Assembly: GCA_958295835.1 (NCBI GenBank)
Contig: OY282378.1
Location: 1,133,001 to 1,197,000, forward strand
DNA from: an uncultured Gammaproteobacteria bacterium
GTDB lineage: Bacteria; Pseudomonadota; Gammaproteobacteria; HK1
Length of the DNA stretch: 64,000 nt
Direction: 5' to 3'
Shown piece by piece: positions 1 through 8,921 of the stretch. A program made the translations under genes and the position numbers. Within the stretch, counting starts at the first letter, position 1. Each line of letters opens with the position of its first letter. Below the pieces are notes generated by a model. The model did not search any database, had not been told where the DNA came from, and worked only from the letters and a program-made list of their open reading frames with translations.

Positions 1-1303
1 GGACGTTCAGCTTTCGCGCCGGTAGTGGCGCCTTGCAGGCCAGGGCGACGGCGACCGTTGCAGCGTCCAGCAAAAAGGCACTCCTCTCGTCATCATCTTC
101 ATGGTGTGCGGGCCACGGCGAGACCAGACGCGCCGAATATCTGTCGAGATCAGGCCATACAGGCGCGATTCCGAAAGACGTGAAGAGATCGTCGATCAGG
201 GATTTGACGGTCGTTGCACCAGCCACTGGATGGACGAGGTCCACCGAGATCCGTAGCGCCTTGCTGGCAGTGCGGACGTTTTCCTCAAGATGTTCCCGAA
301 GGTCGCACAGGTCACGTCCACCATCGAGAATATCGGGCATACCACGAGCGCTGATGTTTACGCGCGGATCCAGATCGAAAGCCTTGGCGAGGTTATCGAT
401 GGCCTTGTCGAAAACGTCATCGAATTCCTTCGATGGAGCTACGAGCAGCAACTCGCCGTCGTGATGCACTTCAATCAGCGGCGGATGGCCGTGACGGTCC
501 TTGCAGGCAATGGAGAAATGTCCCTGGAACTCGTCGAGCAGGAACGGCGTATGCGGAGAGACGATCCTCAACGCCCGCCAGTCCCCGAGTGCATCGCCGC
601 GTAAATTGTCGTCCTTGAACGCTTCCAGCTCCCTGACTACACAATCGCCTCCTTTCCGCGTGTCCAGATAGGTGCCGTCGAGCCGGTCGGCGAGCGTGAC
701 ATAGGCGCAGTCCCGGACTTCCTGCAAGGAAAGGATCGGTGCTCCCGGACGCATCCGGTTTGCGCGCGTCGTCTCGACCTGATCGATCAGCGACGTCATC
801 CGTTGCGCGTCGAGCGACTGCCCGAATTTCGCCAGAAACCGGACGATACCGTAGTCGCGCATGAGACCCTCGACATCGGCAGGCCGGATTTCCATCTGAC
901 GATCGCGCTGCAACATCTTGTCTGCATCGTGCAGGAAGGCTACTGCCGCGATTCTCGCGAGCCGCGCCGGCAGCTCGCTCTCCGGGACACCGGCGGCACG
1001 GAGATCGATTTCTCCGAAGACCAGCGCGCCCCGAACCACACTGACAAGATGATCGATCAATGTGACGTTCTTGAAGAGCTTGCGCCGGTCAAACTCGGGG
1101 CCACGGATCCAGCCACCTTTTCCCGACACGGTGGCGAGGAAGGGCGTCCGAACGTCGATGCGGTCCCCCTTGTCGATCGCGTGTTTCGCCTTGTCTCCAA
1201 GAGGCCGACCGGCCCCGCGGGTTCGCTGCTCATCGGAGAACACCCGCTCCCTGACGACATCTGTCAGGAAGTTCCCGTAAACGGATCTGGATGTCTCAAT
1301 CAT
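1..1303 (-). CDS. HD-domain Cas10-family large subunit, Cas10d/Csc3-like (partial)
   Basis: An open frame of 434 codons begins with ATG at 1303 and runs off the window start. The visible part looks like an N-terminal HD nuclease domain: His85 lies in a helix, and a hydrophobic stretch ending in F-L-H-D-A-D-K follows at residues 123-129. An HD domain at the start of a large effector subunit is typical of Cas10 proteins and of type I-D Cas10d (Csc3). It starts 13 nt after the cas6-like gene on the same strand, so the two probably form an operon. The neighbouring divergent WYL regulator favours type I-D, where such a regulator is known in Synechocystis. The C-terminal half and the other cas genes are outside the window, so a type III Cas10 is not excluded. 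Confidence 0.6.
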   Translation of the reverse strand, partial: MIETSRSVYGNFLTDVVRERVFSDEQRTRGAGRPLGDKAKHAIDKGDRIDVRTPFLATVSGKGGWIRGPEFDRRKLFKNVTLIDHLVSVVRGALVFGEIDLRAAGVPESELPARLARIAAVAFLHDADKMLQRDRQMEIRPADVEGLMRDYGIVRFLAKFGQSLDAQRMTSLIDQVETTRANRMRPGAPILSLQEVRDCAYVTLADRLDGTYLDTRKGGDCVVRELEAFKDDNLRGDALGDWRALRIVSPHTPFLLDEFQGHFSIACKDRHGHPPLIEVHHDGELLLVAPSKEFDDVFDKAIDNLAKAFDLDPRVNISARGMPDILDGGRDLCDLREHLEENVRTASKALRISVDLVHPVAGATTVKSLIDDLFTSFGIAPVWPDLDRYSARLVSPWPAHHEDDDERSAFLLDAATVAVALACKAPLPARKLNV

Positions 1304-1316
1304 GGGGTCTCGCCGA

Positions 1317-2039
1317 TTACTGAAGCATCACGGGGCAACCGAAGCCGCCACGGGTTTTGGCGCCGATGCCCGCGAAGTAGGCGAACCGGATGTCTTCCGG
1401 CCGGCCGCGCATCGTCAAGGGCATCGAGAACGCCGGTATCAGGATGCGCCGGTTCCTGACGAAACGTGTCGAGACGAGCCGGCGGCGTCCATTGACGGCA
1501 AGTGTCAGCGGGTCGACGTGGAACTCAAGGTCCACCTCCCGGCCCGCTCGTGCCGATACGCTCGCACGAAGCGCGGCGGAAAGGTCAACGCTACCGAGGT
1601 CGTCATGAAACCGGGTCTTCGAACGTCCCGTCTTCGGCTTCATGACGGCAAAGGGGCTTCCGAAGGCGACCGCCAGTTCCGAGACCTCCTCGTGGGGCAA
1701 GCGGAGCTCTGCGCTGACGTCCGCTCCGGCGAAGTCGAGCTCATCGCCGTTGGACGACCTTGCCCGCGTCGCTGCCGGATCGAGCCCCGCAAGGGCGCGG
1801 GCGATCTCCGCGTCCGCGGTCGAGATGGTCAGGCCGGACATGACGGTAACGCCACCACGTTTCGAGAAGCCTCCGACGGCGAACGTCCACGGCCCGGCTT
1901 CACGCCCGGTGACCTTCTCCGAAGGGACCCCGGCCTCCGTCAATCCCGCCACGACAGCCGCATTGACCGAATCCAGGAAGCGGAATTGTGGCCGCATGTA
2001 ATTGAAGATCAAGCGTATTCTGAACACTGTGGGTGTCAT
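1317..2039 (-). CDS. cas6: CRISPR RNA endoribonuclease Cas6
   Basis: This 240-residue protein ends in a glycine-rich segment, G-I-G-A-K-T-R-G-G-F-G-C, within its last 20 residues. That is the hallmark C-terminal loop of Cas6 proteins, which cut the CRISPR repeat transcript into guide RNAs. The length suits the family. A strand-like segment near residues 45-70 (WTFAVGGF, then VTVMSGLTIS) fits the first ferredoxin-like fold. The start at 2039 gives the longest form; an internal ATG 14 codons later is possible. It is the first gene of the cas operon, sharing a 74-nt divergent intergenic region with the WYL regulator. No CRISPR array is visible. Confidence 0.8.
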   Translation of the reverse strand: MTPTVFRIRLIFNYMRPQFRFLDSVNAAVVAGLTEAGVPSEKVTGREAGPWTFAVGGFSKRGGVTVMSGLTISTADAEIARALAGLDPAATRARSSNGDELDFAGADVSAELRLPHEEVSELAVAFGSPFAVMKPKTGRSKTRFHDDLGSVDLSAALRASVSARAGREVDLEFHVDPLTLAVNGRRRLVSTRFVRNRRILIPAFSMPLTMRGRPEDIRFAYFAGIGAKTRGGFGCPVMLQ

Positions 2040-2095
2040 GTCGATTGGCCGGAGCGGAACATACTCGATTCAAGATAATATACAAGCCTTCATTC

Positions 2096-2112
2096 TGTGA
2101 TAAAAAGTCACA
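2096..2112. promoter_or_regulatory. Operator-like palindrome between cas6 and the WYL gene
   Basis: The sequence TGTGA-TAAAAAG-TCACA is a perfect 5-bp inverted repeat with a 7-nt spacer. It lies directly before the ATG at 2114 and inside the only intergenic space between the divergent regulator and the cas operon. A TATAAT-like stretch (GATAATATA) sits at 2075-2083. Autoregulation by the WYL protein is the simplest reading. The half-sites resemble CRP sites, but the spacer is one base longer than the CRP consensus. Confidence 0.5.
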
Positions 2113-2113
2113 T

Positions 2114-2956
2114 ATGAAAATCAATGTATTGCTTCAACCTCGAGCCATGCTCGAATTCTTCGCGTTCTGGCGGGACGGAGTGACCGCGGCCGAACTCGGG
2201 CAGGCGCTCGGAATGACTCGGGAGGCGGCGCAACGCTCGGTCGTGGGGCCGTACAAGAAGGAGTTTCCCCATGCAACGGTGCGGCACGGGAGGCGTACGC
2301 ATATCGACGGGGATGCCTACTCGCTGAAGGTCTCGCCCTGGCGGGTGCTGGATGTGGTGAATTTCACCAGTGCGATGCAGGCGTTCGCCGATGCCGCTGG
2401 CGACGAATCACCTCTCGGGGTCCCGATAGAGGATCTCGCCAACCTCCTTGACATCGACAATGAAGTCGAGCGCTTCCGTGAGCTCTACGCGGCCATTGCT
2501 CGCCGGCGTGCCATCTATCTCGATTACGCAGCGAAGCGCGGACGTATCCAGTTGCTCTTCAGCCCCCACACGGTCGTGCGAACACCGACGCGCCTTCACT
2601 TTCGGGGGCATTCCATCAGACTTTCCGGGGGCAGAAGCCGTTACATCGACGTGGTGCCTGGACGTGTCATCTCATCGAGTCCCGGATCCGATGGCGAGTA
2701 CGTGGGCGCAAAGGACGACATCGAGTGGCATACGCGAGTTTCGATCATTGCCGAGCTGAATCCTCAACTTCCTGGGTCGGTGAGAGAAAGCGCAATGCGA
2801 GAGCATCAATGCGGGGACCAACTGACGATCAAGGACGTGAGACACGCGGTCGCTGAATACGTCGTCGATTGGCTGAAGGGACGAAGACTGCGCGGTATCG
2901 CCGATCCCGTGTGGGTGGTGATACGAATAGACAGAAACCAACATGAGGACGGTTGA
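2114..2956 (+). CDS. WYL-domain transcriptional regulator
   Basis: The 280-residue protein has an N-terminal winged-helix-like part (about residues 10-50, with T-A-A-E-L-G-Q-A-L-G-M-T-R-E-A-A). A WYL-type ligand domain follows (about residues 115-190), with A-I-Y-L-D-Y and S-P-H-T-V-V-R-T-P-T-R-L-H-F-R-G. WYL regulators bind DNA and nucleic-acid-like ligands and are often tied to phage defence; Sll7009 of Synechocystis represses a type I-D locus. Divergence from cas6 over a palindrome suggests control of the cas operon. The start at 2114 is chosen because an upstream ATG at 2033 would run back over the cas6 start and the operator. Confidence 0.75.
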   Translation: MKINVLLQPRAMLEFFAFWRDGVTAAELGQALGMTREAAQRSVVGPYKKEFPHATVRHGRRTHIDGDAYSLKVSPWRVLDVVNFTSAMQAFADAAGDESPLGVPIEDLANLLDIDNEVERFRELYAAIARRRAIYLDYAAKRGRIQLLFSPHTVVRTPTRLHFRGHSIRLSGGRSRYIDVVPGRVISSSPGSDGEYVGAKDDIEWHTRVSIIAELNPQLPGSVRESAMREHQCGDQLTIKDVRHAVAEYVVDWLKGRRLRGIADPVWVVIRIDRNQHEDG

Positions 2957-3086
2957 CCGGCGGCATGCCCTGGAGCTTCCTCCGCTTTTGTTGGCACGAA
3001 CTCCGGTCGGGGGCATGGTGCAAAGTGGTGTGCCGTTTGGCGACGTACAGTCTGTCGCGGTTGGCCTTGCCATGCTGGACGATGCG

Positions 3087-4727
3087 CTACAGCGTCCAGA
3101 TGACTACCCCGCACCCATCCTGCCGGCGTCCGCTTCCATCCGCTTCGCCTTCGCCGTCCCGGCGGCCCTCCGCGCCCTCGCTACGCCGGCGCTCCTCCGC
3201 GCCGGCCCGGCGGTCGATCATCACCAGATGCCCTTCCTCCGCCCCGCACTGCGCCATGTACCCCAACGTCTGCTTCACCCCCTCCTCGACCGTCCATTCC
3301 AGGCTCTTGCGGTCCGAATCGCGCAGCACCTTGCACTCGACCACGAACCGCTCCCACAGGTCCGACGGCTGACCCGCCTCCCGCGGCCATAGCACCAGCA
3401 GGTCCGTCCGACCCCGCCCCAACCCGTACTCCCGCTCGATGCGACCGCCCCCGTTCACCACACGTTGCAAGTACGCCTGCAAGATGAGCTGCGGACCGGC
3501 TTCGGGGTAGTCGCCGAAGCGCCCCAGCCAGTGCTCGGCGTGCTCCCCGAAGAACGTGCGGAACGCCGCCAGCAACTTCGTCATGTTCAAGCCGCCGTCG
3601 TCGTCCACGTACCACGCCGGGTTCTGGTCCAGGCTGCTCTGCAAGATGTAGCCCAGCTCGCGCGGCACCACCTCCGCGTACATCGGGTTCGCCATGCGCG
3701 GCGGCTCACGGCCGTCGATGAGGCCCAGGTCGCGCACGTACTCCAGGTCCCGAATTTCGTGCCGCGCCTCCCCGCCGCTTAGAATCGGCTCGACGACGCG
3801 GCGCACCCGCGCCTCCTCCAGCTTGTGCGCCAACTGGTCCAGGTGCGTGCGCCGCGAGAGAATCAACTCCTCCCGCGCCGCGTAGACGTCGTCCACTTCG
3901 ATGGTCCGCGAACGGTCCCGCCCCGCCTTGTTGTCGAAGCAGGCCCCCGCGCACAGCGCGTTCACCAGCCACGGCTGGCCCCGCGTCTGCGTCCACACCG
4001 AATCCAGCGCCGACGACGAGAACCGCTGGCCGGTCTCCTCCGTGTGCTGTGCCATCAGCGCCCGCGTCTCCGCTTCGGTGAAGTCCCCCATGCGCAGCGA
4101 CTTCGCCGCGACGTTGAAGGGGCTGCCGCCGGCGATGACCTCGCCGGCGCTCGACCGGATGCGGTAGTCGCGGATGTCGCGCACCCCGCACAGCACCACG
4201 CTCTGCGGGAAGCCTTCCGGGCGCTGTTCGTAGCCGGCGCGGAGTTGGCGCAGCACCGAGAGCAGGGTGTCGCCGACCAGTGAGTCGATCTCGTCCACCA
4301 GCAGCACCAGCGGCACAGGGTTCGCTTCGCACCAGCGGGCGAGCAGCTCCTTGAGAGCGTCTTCCGGCCCCGCCTTCGCCAGGACGTCCGGCCAAACCTC
4401 GTCCGGGTAGCCGTCGCCCAGCCGCCGTGCGTTCATGGCCAGGCCACTGAGGACGGCGCGAATGCCCCGCGCCACATCATCGCGCGCCACCTGGGCGGGT
4501 TCGACGTTCACGTTCACGCACCGGAAGTGGCCCACTTCGCCGCGGTTGAGCAGGTCGCGCAGGGCGATGAGCGCGGAGGTCTTGCCCGTCTGGCGCGGCG
4601 CGTGCAGCACGAAGTACTGCTTGGCCCGAATCAGGCTCAGGAGTTCATCGACGTCCACCCGGTCCAGCGGCGGGATGGCGTAGTGCTCGTCCGGGCGCAT
4701 CGGCCCTGCGGTGTTGAAGAAGCGCAT
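3087..4727 (-). CDS. AAA-like ATPase with C-terminal PD-(D/E)XK-like nuclease domain
   Basis: The 546-residue protein has a Walker A motif A-P-R-Q-T-G-K-T-S at residues 43-51 and a Walker B L-V-L-L-V-D-E-I-D at 140-148. A winged-helix-like middle follows. Near the C-terminus, G-R-T-D-L-L-V-L followed by F-V-V-E-C-K resembles the D...ExK core of PD-(D/E)XK nucleases. The start at 4727 (MRFFNTAGP) matches the usual N-terminus of this family; an ATG 17 codons upstream is less likely. The last 35 residues are low-complexity Arg/Gly/Glu. Proteins of this kind are common in bacteria rich in mobile DNA; their function is not established. It lies 84 nt downstream of the importer permease on the same strand. 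Confidence 0.7.
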   Translation of the reverse strand: MRFFNTAGPMRPDEHYAIPPLDRVDVDELLSLIRAKQYFVLHAPRQTGKTSALIALRDLLNRGEVGHFRCVNVNVEPAQVARDDVARGIRAVLSGLAMNARRLGDGYPDEVWPDVLAKAGPEDALKELLARWCEANPVPLVLLVDEIDSLVGDTLLSVLRQLRAGYEQRPEGFPQSVVLCGVRDIRDYRIRSSAGEVIAGGSPFNVAAKSLRMGDFTEAETRALMAQHTEETGQRFSSSALDSVWTQTRGQPWLVNALCAGACFDNKAGRDRSRTIEVDDVYAAREELILSRRTHLDQLAHKLEEARVRRVVEPILSGGEARHEIRDLEYVRDLGLIDGREPPRMANPMYAEVVPRELGYILQSSLDQNPAWYVDDDGGLNMTKLLAAFRTFFGEHAEHWLGRFGDYPEAGPQLILQAYLQRVVNGGGRIEREYGLGRGRTDLLVLWPREAGQPSDLWERFVVECKVLRDSDRKSLEWTVEEGVKQTLGYMAQCGAEEGHLVMIDRRAGAEERRRSEGAEGRRDGEGEADGSGRRQDGCGVVIWTL

Positions 4728-4790
4728 GGGCCGATTATGGCACCTGCCGCGCGCCCGTTGGGCCAGGGACACGGTCATCCCTGAACCGGA

Positions 4791-4810
4791 ACGGACCGTC
4801 CATGGTCCGT
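4791..4810 (-). terminator. Hairpin after the importer permease
   Basis: ACGGACC at 4791-4797 pairs with GGTCCGT at 4804-4810 across a 6-nt loop, immediately after the permease stop codon on the minus strand. There is no clear T-run after it, so it is only a possible terminator or mRNA-stabilising hairpin. Confidence 0.3.
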
Positions 4811-4811
4811 A

Positions 4812-6521
4812 TCACCGCCTGCGCCACGCCTGGGTGCGGCGTTGGAGGAACTTCGCCACGAAGAAATGCACGAGGCGCACCGAGGCCGCGGTGTAGAAGA
4901 TCATCATGCCCATGGCCGCGGCGGGGGCGATGTCCCCCGCGTCGTCCATGTTCAGCACCGCGACGGAGGCCAGCGTCGTGTCCGGGCCGTAGAGGAACAC
5001 CACCGCGGACACCGTGGTCATCGCGTTCACGAACAGGTAGATCACGATGTCGAGGATCGCGGGCAGGCACACCGGCACCGTCACCCGCCAGAAGGTCTTG
5101 TAGAACGGCGCCTTGAGCGAGGCCGAGACCGACTCGAACTCGGGGTCCATCTGCTTGAGCGCGGTGACCGCGGTGAGGTGGGCGACGGTGTAGAAGTGGA
5201 CGATGGTGCTGATCACCAGGATCGCCATCGTGTGGTAGATGAATCCGAGCGGGTTGTCCGGGTGGTTGAAGAAGAAGATGTAGGCAAGCCCCAGCACCAG
5301 CCCGGGGACCGCCATCGGCATCATCGCGAGGAACTGGAACAGGGTCCGGCCGGTGCGGAAGCCGCGGCCCTTCTCGACCAGCCAGGCGCCGGAGAAGATG
5401 ACGACGGTGCCGATCACGGCGGTCCAGCCCGCCAGGCGGATCGAGTTCCAGTACGAATCCCAGCCGCCGCCGTCCATCACGTCGAAGTCGTAGTTCCACA
5501 AGCCCCAGCTCAGGTCGTAGGGGTAGAACTTGACCAGCGCGGCGTACTGGCACACCCCGAGCATCCCGGCGAGGAAGATGCTCACGAGGATGCAGAAGCC
5601 GAGCATCGCGGTGTCGAACCCGCGTTGCGGCTTCGGCTCCAGGGCGACGGCGCTCGCGGAGAGCAGGGCGACTTGGCGGCGCTGCACGACGCGGTCCACG
5701 GCGAACGCGAGCACCGCCGGGATCAGGAGCACGACGCTCACCACCGCCCCCATCTCGAAGTTCTGCTGCCCGATCACCTGCTTGTAGACGTCGGTGGCGA
5801 GGACGTTGAAGTCGCCGCCGATGACCTTGGGCGCGCCGAAATCGGTGATCGCGAGGGTGAACACCACGAACGCGGCGCTGATGAGTCCGTAGCGGCAGCC
5901 GGGCAGGGTCACGGTGAAGAAGATCCGGGGCCGGCTCGCGCGCAGCGCGACCGCCGCTTCGTACAGGCGGGCGTCGGCGATGGAGAGCGAGGCGATGAGG
6001 ATGATGATCGCGTGCGGCAGGGTGAAGAACACCTCCGCGATGACGATGCCGATCGGGCCGTAGATCGAGTGTCCGAACAACGCCTCCTTGATCAGCCCCT
6101 GGTTGCCGAAGAGATAGACCAGTGCGATGCCGGGCAGCAGGGACGGTACCAGGATCGGGATCATGGTAATCGACTGGAACAGCCCCTTGAGGGGGATGCA
6201 GCTCCGGGTGAGCGCGTACGCGAAGGTGAACCCCACGGTGACGGTGATGAGCGTGGTGATCGTGGCGACCTGGAGGCTGTTCCAGATGGAGTGGGTGAGG
6301 GCGGGGGTGGAGAAGTACGCGACGTAGTTGGCCAATCCCGTGAACGCGCCGTCGTGGTCGTGGACGCTCTTCGACATCATGGTGTAGAGCGGGAGCGCGA
6401 GGGTGACCACGAGGTAGAGGCCGATGACGCCGATGAAGGCGCGCATCGCCCAGTCGTCGCGGCTGACCTTCGGCCTGACGACCGGGGCCGGGGCGGGAGC
6501 GGGGAGGACGGCTTCAGCCAC
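4812..6521 (-). CDS. ABC transporter permease, 2-aminoethylphosphonate type (PhnU2-like)
   Basis: This 569-residue membrane protein is a tandem fusion of two binding-protein-dependent permease domains. Both halves carry many hydrophobic segments and an EAA-type loop, for example E-A-A-V-A-L-R-A-S-R near residue 190. Double-domain permeases of about 560 residues are usual in iron(III)-type and PhnU2-type importers, where one polypeptide forms the whole channel. It is last in the order binding protein, ATPase, permease, all on the minus strand. The substrate call rests on the binding protein. No phosphonate-degrading enzyme lies nearby. Confidence 0.75.
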   Translation of the reverse strand: MAEAVLPAPAPAPVVRPKVSRDDWAMRAFIGVIGLYLVVTLALPLYTMMSKSVHDHDGAFTGLANYVAYFSTPALTHSIWNSLQVATITTLITVTVGFTFAYALTRSCIPLKGLFQSITMIPILVPSLLPGIALVYLFGNQGLIKEALFGHSIYGPIGIVIAEVFFTLPHAIIILIASLSIADARLYEAAVALRASRPRIFFTVTLPGCRYGLISAAFVVFTLAITDFGAPKVIGGDFNVLATDVYKQVIGQQNFEMGAVVSVVLLIPAVLAFAVDRVVQRRQVALLSASAVALEPKPQRGFDTAMLGFCILVSIFLAGMLGVCQYAALVKFYPYDLSWGLWNYDFDVMDGGGWDSYWNSIRLAGWTAVIGTVVIFSGAWLVEKGRGFRTGRTLFQFLAMMPMAVPGLVLGLAYIFFFNHPDNPLGFIYHTMAILVISTIVHFYTVAHLTAVTALKQMDPEFESVSASLKAPFYKTFWRVTVPVCLPAILDIVIYLFVNAMTTVSAVVFLYGPDTTLASVAVLNMDDAGDIAPAAAMGMMIFYTAASVRLVHFFVAKFLQRRTQAWRRR

Positions 6522-6598
6522 CGGGCAACGTCCCGGCGTGGATGGGCGTCCCCCGACCGTCGTGGCCGGTCTTCGGCCTGGCGGCGGCGAGGGGAGGT

Positions 6599-7738
6599 TC
6601 AGCCATCGGGCAGCGCTTCGGCGTAGATGCGCACCGCGTCTCGCGGCACCACCACCCGCACCGGGCTTCGCTCCCGCACGTCGTGACGCCGGATCTGTGC
6701 GATCGGCAGGTCCATCAGCAGCCGCTCGCCGGCGATTGCCAGCCCGGCGCGGGCGAAGGAGCCGAGAAACTCGATGTAGTTGACCGTCGCCTCGAAGACG
6801 CTGCCCTGATCCGTGGTCGCGGCAGCCCCGGTGGCCCTGGCGGCTTCGCCGCCTTCGATCACGATGTCTTCGGGCCGGATCGCCACGGTCACCCGCGCGC
6901 CGTCGGGAAGACCGGACGTATCGCAGGCGAGGACGAGCCCCCCGGCCCTGACCTCCCCGTCGCCCGTGACCTCCCCGGCGATGAAGCTCATGATGCCGAT
7001 GAAGTCGGCGACGAAGACGCTGGCGGGCTCGCTGTAGATTTCGGTGGGAGCGCCGGCCTGTTCGATCACGCCGTCGTTCATCACCACGATGCGGTCGGCC
7101 ATCGTCAGCGCCTCTTCCTGGTCGTGGGTGACCATGATGGTGGTGATGCCGAGCCGGCGTTGCAGGGCCTTGACCTCATAGCGCAGGCGCGCCCTCACCT
7201 TGGCGTCGAGAGCGGAGAGCGGTTCGTCGAGCAGCAGCAGGCCGGGCGAGGTCGCGATGGCCCGCGCGAGTGCGATGCGCTGCTGCTGCCCGCCCGAGAG
7301 CTGGGCGGGGTACTTGTCGCCCTGGTCGGGAAGGCCGACGAGTGCGAGCAGCTCCCGCACCCGGTCCCGGATCTCCGACCGCGAACGCCCCTGGCTCTCC
7401 AGGCCGTAGGCGACGTTGCGCGTAACGGTCATGTTCGGGAACAGGGCGTAGGACTGGAACACGATCCCGAAGTCGCGCTCCGAGGGCGGGAGGGCGGAGA
7501 TGTCGGCGCCCGCCTGCTCGACCATGCCCGCGGTCTGGACGTCGAGCCCCGCGATCGCCCGCAGCAAGGTGGTCTTCCCGCAGCCCGAGGGACCGAGGAA
7601 GCAGACGAACTCCCCCTCGTGCACGTCGAGGGATATGTCGTCGAGCGCGGTGAACCCGCCGAATTTCTTGGTCAGGCGCTCGATCCGCAGATAGGGCTGC
7701 GGGCGGGGGTCTTGCGAGGTGGAGGCGTCCGGGGACAT
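6599..7738 (-). CDS. ABC transporter ATP-binding protein, 2-aminoethylphosphonate type (PhnT2-like)
   Basis: The 379-residue ATPase has Walker A (G-P-S-G-C-G-K-T-T), a Q-loop (F-Q-S-Y-A-L-F-P), the signature L-S-G-G-Q-Q-Q, Walker B (L-L-L-L-D-E-P) and the H-loop (V-T-H-D-Q-E-E-A). The C-terminal 130 residues form a TOBE-like regulatory domain. It energises the permease encoded 77 nt downstream. A strong hairpin separates it from the upstream binding-protein gene, which would let the binding protein be made in excess. Confidence 0.85.
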   Translation of the reverse strand: MSPDASTSQDPRPQPYLRIERLTKKFGGFTALDDISLDVHEGEFVCFLGPSGCGKTTLLRAIAGLDVQTAGMVEQAGADISALPPSERDFGIVFQSYALFPNMTVTRNVAYGLESQGRSRSEIRDRVRELLALVGLPDQGDKYPAQLSGGQQQRIALARAIATSPGLLLLDEPLSALDAKVRARLRYEVKALQRRLGITTIMVTHDQEEALTMADRIVVMNDGVIEQAGAPTEIYSEPASVFVADFIGIMSFIAGEVTGDGEVRAGGLVLACDTSGLPDGARVTVAIRPEDIVIEGGEAARATGAAATTDQGSVFEATVNYIEFLGSFARAGLAIAGERLLMDLPIAQIRRHDVRERSPVRVVVPRDAVRIYAEALPDG

Positions 7739-7796
7739 GGCGTCGGGAGGGGTGGATGCCGGCGGGCGTCGCCGTTCATGGTACGCGGGGCAGGGT

Positions 7797-7830
7797 GAAA
7801 AGAAAGACCGGAGGGGCGGGACCCCTCCGG
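7797..7830 (-). terminator. Intercistronic hairpin with T-rich tail
   Basis: CCGGAGGGG (7808-7816) pairs perfectly with CCCCTCCGG (7822-7830) over a 5-nt loop. On the minus strand it is followed by a T-rich run (TCTTTCTTTT). It lies between the binding-protein and ATPase genes, so it probably acts as a leaky terminator that lowers expression of the transporter core relative to the binding protein. Confidence 0.65.
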
Positions 7831-7889
7831 CCGCGTGCCATGCCGGGCGGCGCCTTGCGGCGTTGGACGCCGTCCGGATCGGGACCGAT

Positions 7890-8921
7890 CTACTTGGCCT
7901 CGGACTTGGAGTCGTAACGCTTCTGCCACTCCGCCAGGATGCGCCGGCGGTTGTTCGCCGCGAACTCGAAGTCGTTGTCGATCATCGCCTCGACGATGCC
8001 CTCGGGGAAATGCTCCACCGGCTTTGCGAGCGCCTGGATGGCGATGACCGCGTAGCCCTCGTTGTAGAGCATGTTGGCCTTCTCGGTGATCGACCAGTCG
8101 ACGAGGGTCTTGGCCGCTTCGAGGTTCTTCGTCCCCTCCACGATCGCGGTGGCCTCCATGTCCCAGCCGATGCCCTCCGACGGGATGATGATGTCGATCG
8201 GCGCGCCCTTCGCCTTCGACTTCGCGCCGCGGAACGCGAACGAGACACCGATCGGGACTTCGCCGCGCGCCGCCTGCTTGCACGGCTTGGAGCCCGAATG
8301 GGTGTAGTGGTGGATGTTCTCGTGCAGCGCGTCCATGAACTGCCAGCCGCCTTCTTCACCGAACATCTGCAGCCAGCTCGAGACGTCGAGGAAGCCGGTG
8401 CCGGAGGAGTTCGGGTTCGGCATCGCCACGTGGCCCTTGTACTCGGACTTGGTGAGGTCCTTCCACGACGTCGGCGTGGGGAATCCATGCTTCCCCTGCT
8501 CCACCGTGTTCACGCAGATGGCCGCGACCCAGGCGTCCATGCCGGTCCACGTCGGAGGGTCGTCCTTGTCGATGAACTTCGGGTCCAGCTTTTCGATGCC
8601 CTTCGGCTTGTAGGGGTGGAGCATGCCCTCCGACTTCATGAGCAGCAGGCTCGTCGCCGCCAGCCCCCAGATGACGTCGGCCTTGGGGTTGTCCTTCTCG
8701 GCGAGAAGCTTTGCGGTGACGATGCCGGTGGAGTCCCGGACCCACTTGATCTCGATATCCGGATGGTCCTCGTTGAAGCGGGCGGCGTAGCGCTTCAGAT
8801 CCTCTGCCTCGACCGCGGTGTACACGGTCAGGGTGGCGGCGGATGCGGCAGAGGTCAGCACGAGCGAGGCAACGGCGAGTCCGGTGACGGCACCGCGGCG
8901 GATCAAGCTTGCAAGTTTCAT
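7890..8921 (-). CDS. Periplasmic 2-aminoethylphosphonate-type binding protein (PhnS2-like)
   Basis: The 343-residue protein starts at 8921 with an AGGAGG site 10-15 nt upstream. It has a Sec signal peptide (MKLASLIRRG, a hydrophobic core, then SAASA). The mature part begins T-L-T-V-Y-T-A-V-E-A-E-D-L and contains W-V-R-D-S-T-G-I-V-T-A-K-L and M-P-N-P-N-S-S-G-T-G-F-L-D-V. These blocks are typical of putative 2-aminoethylphosphonate binding proteins rather than iron binders. It delivers the ligand to the permease. A longer in-frame start exists at 9227 but lacks the signal peptide and ribosome site. Substrate identity is family inference. Confidence 0.75.
   Translation of the reverse strand: MKLASLIRRGAVTGLAVASLVLTSAASAATLTVYTAVEAEDLKRYAARFNEDHPDIEIKWVRDSTGIVTAKLLAEKDNPKADVIWGLAATSLLLMKSEGMLHPYKPKGIEKLDPKFIDKDDPPTWTGMDAWVAAICVNTVEQGKHGFPTPTSWKDLTKSEYKGHVAMPNPNSSGTGFLDVSSWLQMFGEEGGWQFMDALHENIHHYTHSGSKPCKQAARGEVPIGVSFAFRGAKSKAKGAPIDIIIPSEGIGWDMEATAIVEGTKNLEAAKTLVDWSITEKANMLYNEGYAVIAIQALAKPVEHFPEGIVEAMIDNDFEFAANNRRRILAEWQKRYDSKSEAK

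Noticed and set aside
2096..2112. A CRP binding site.
   Set aside because: The half-sites match, but the spacer is 7 instead of 6, and the position directly before a divergent WYL start is better explained by a local regulator. CRP is not excluded.
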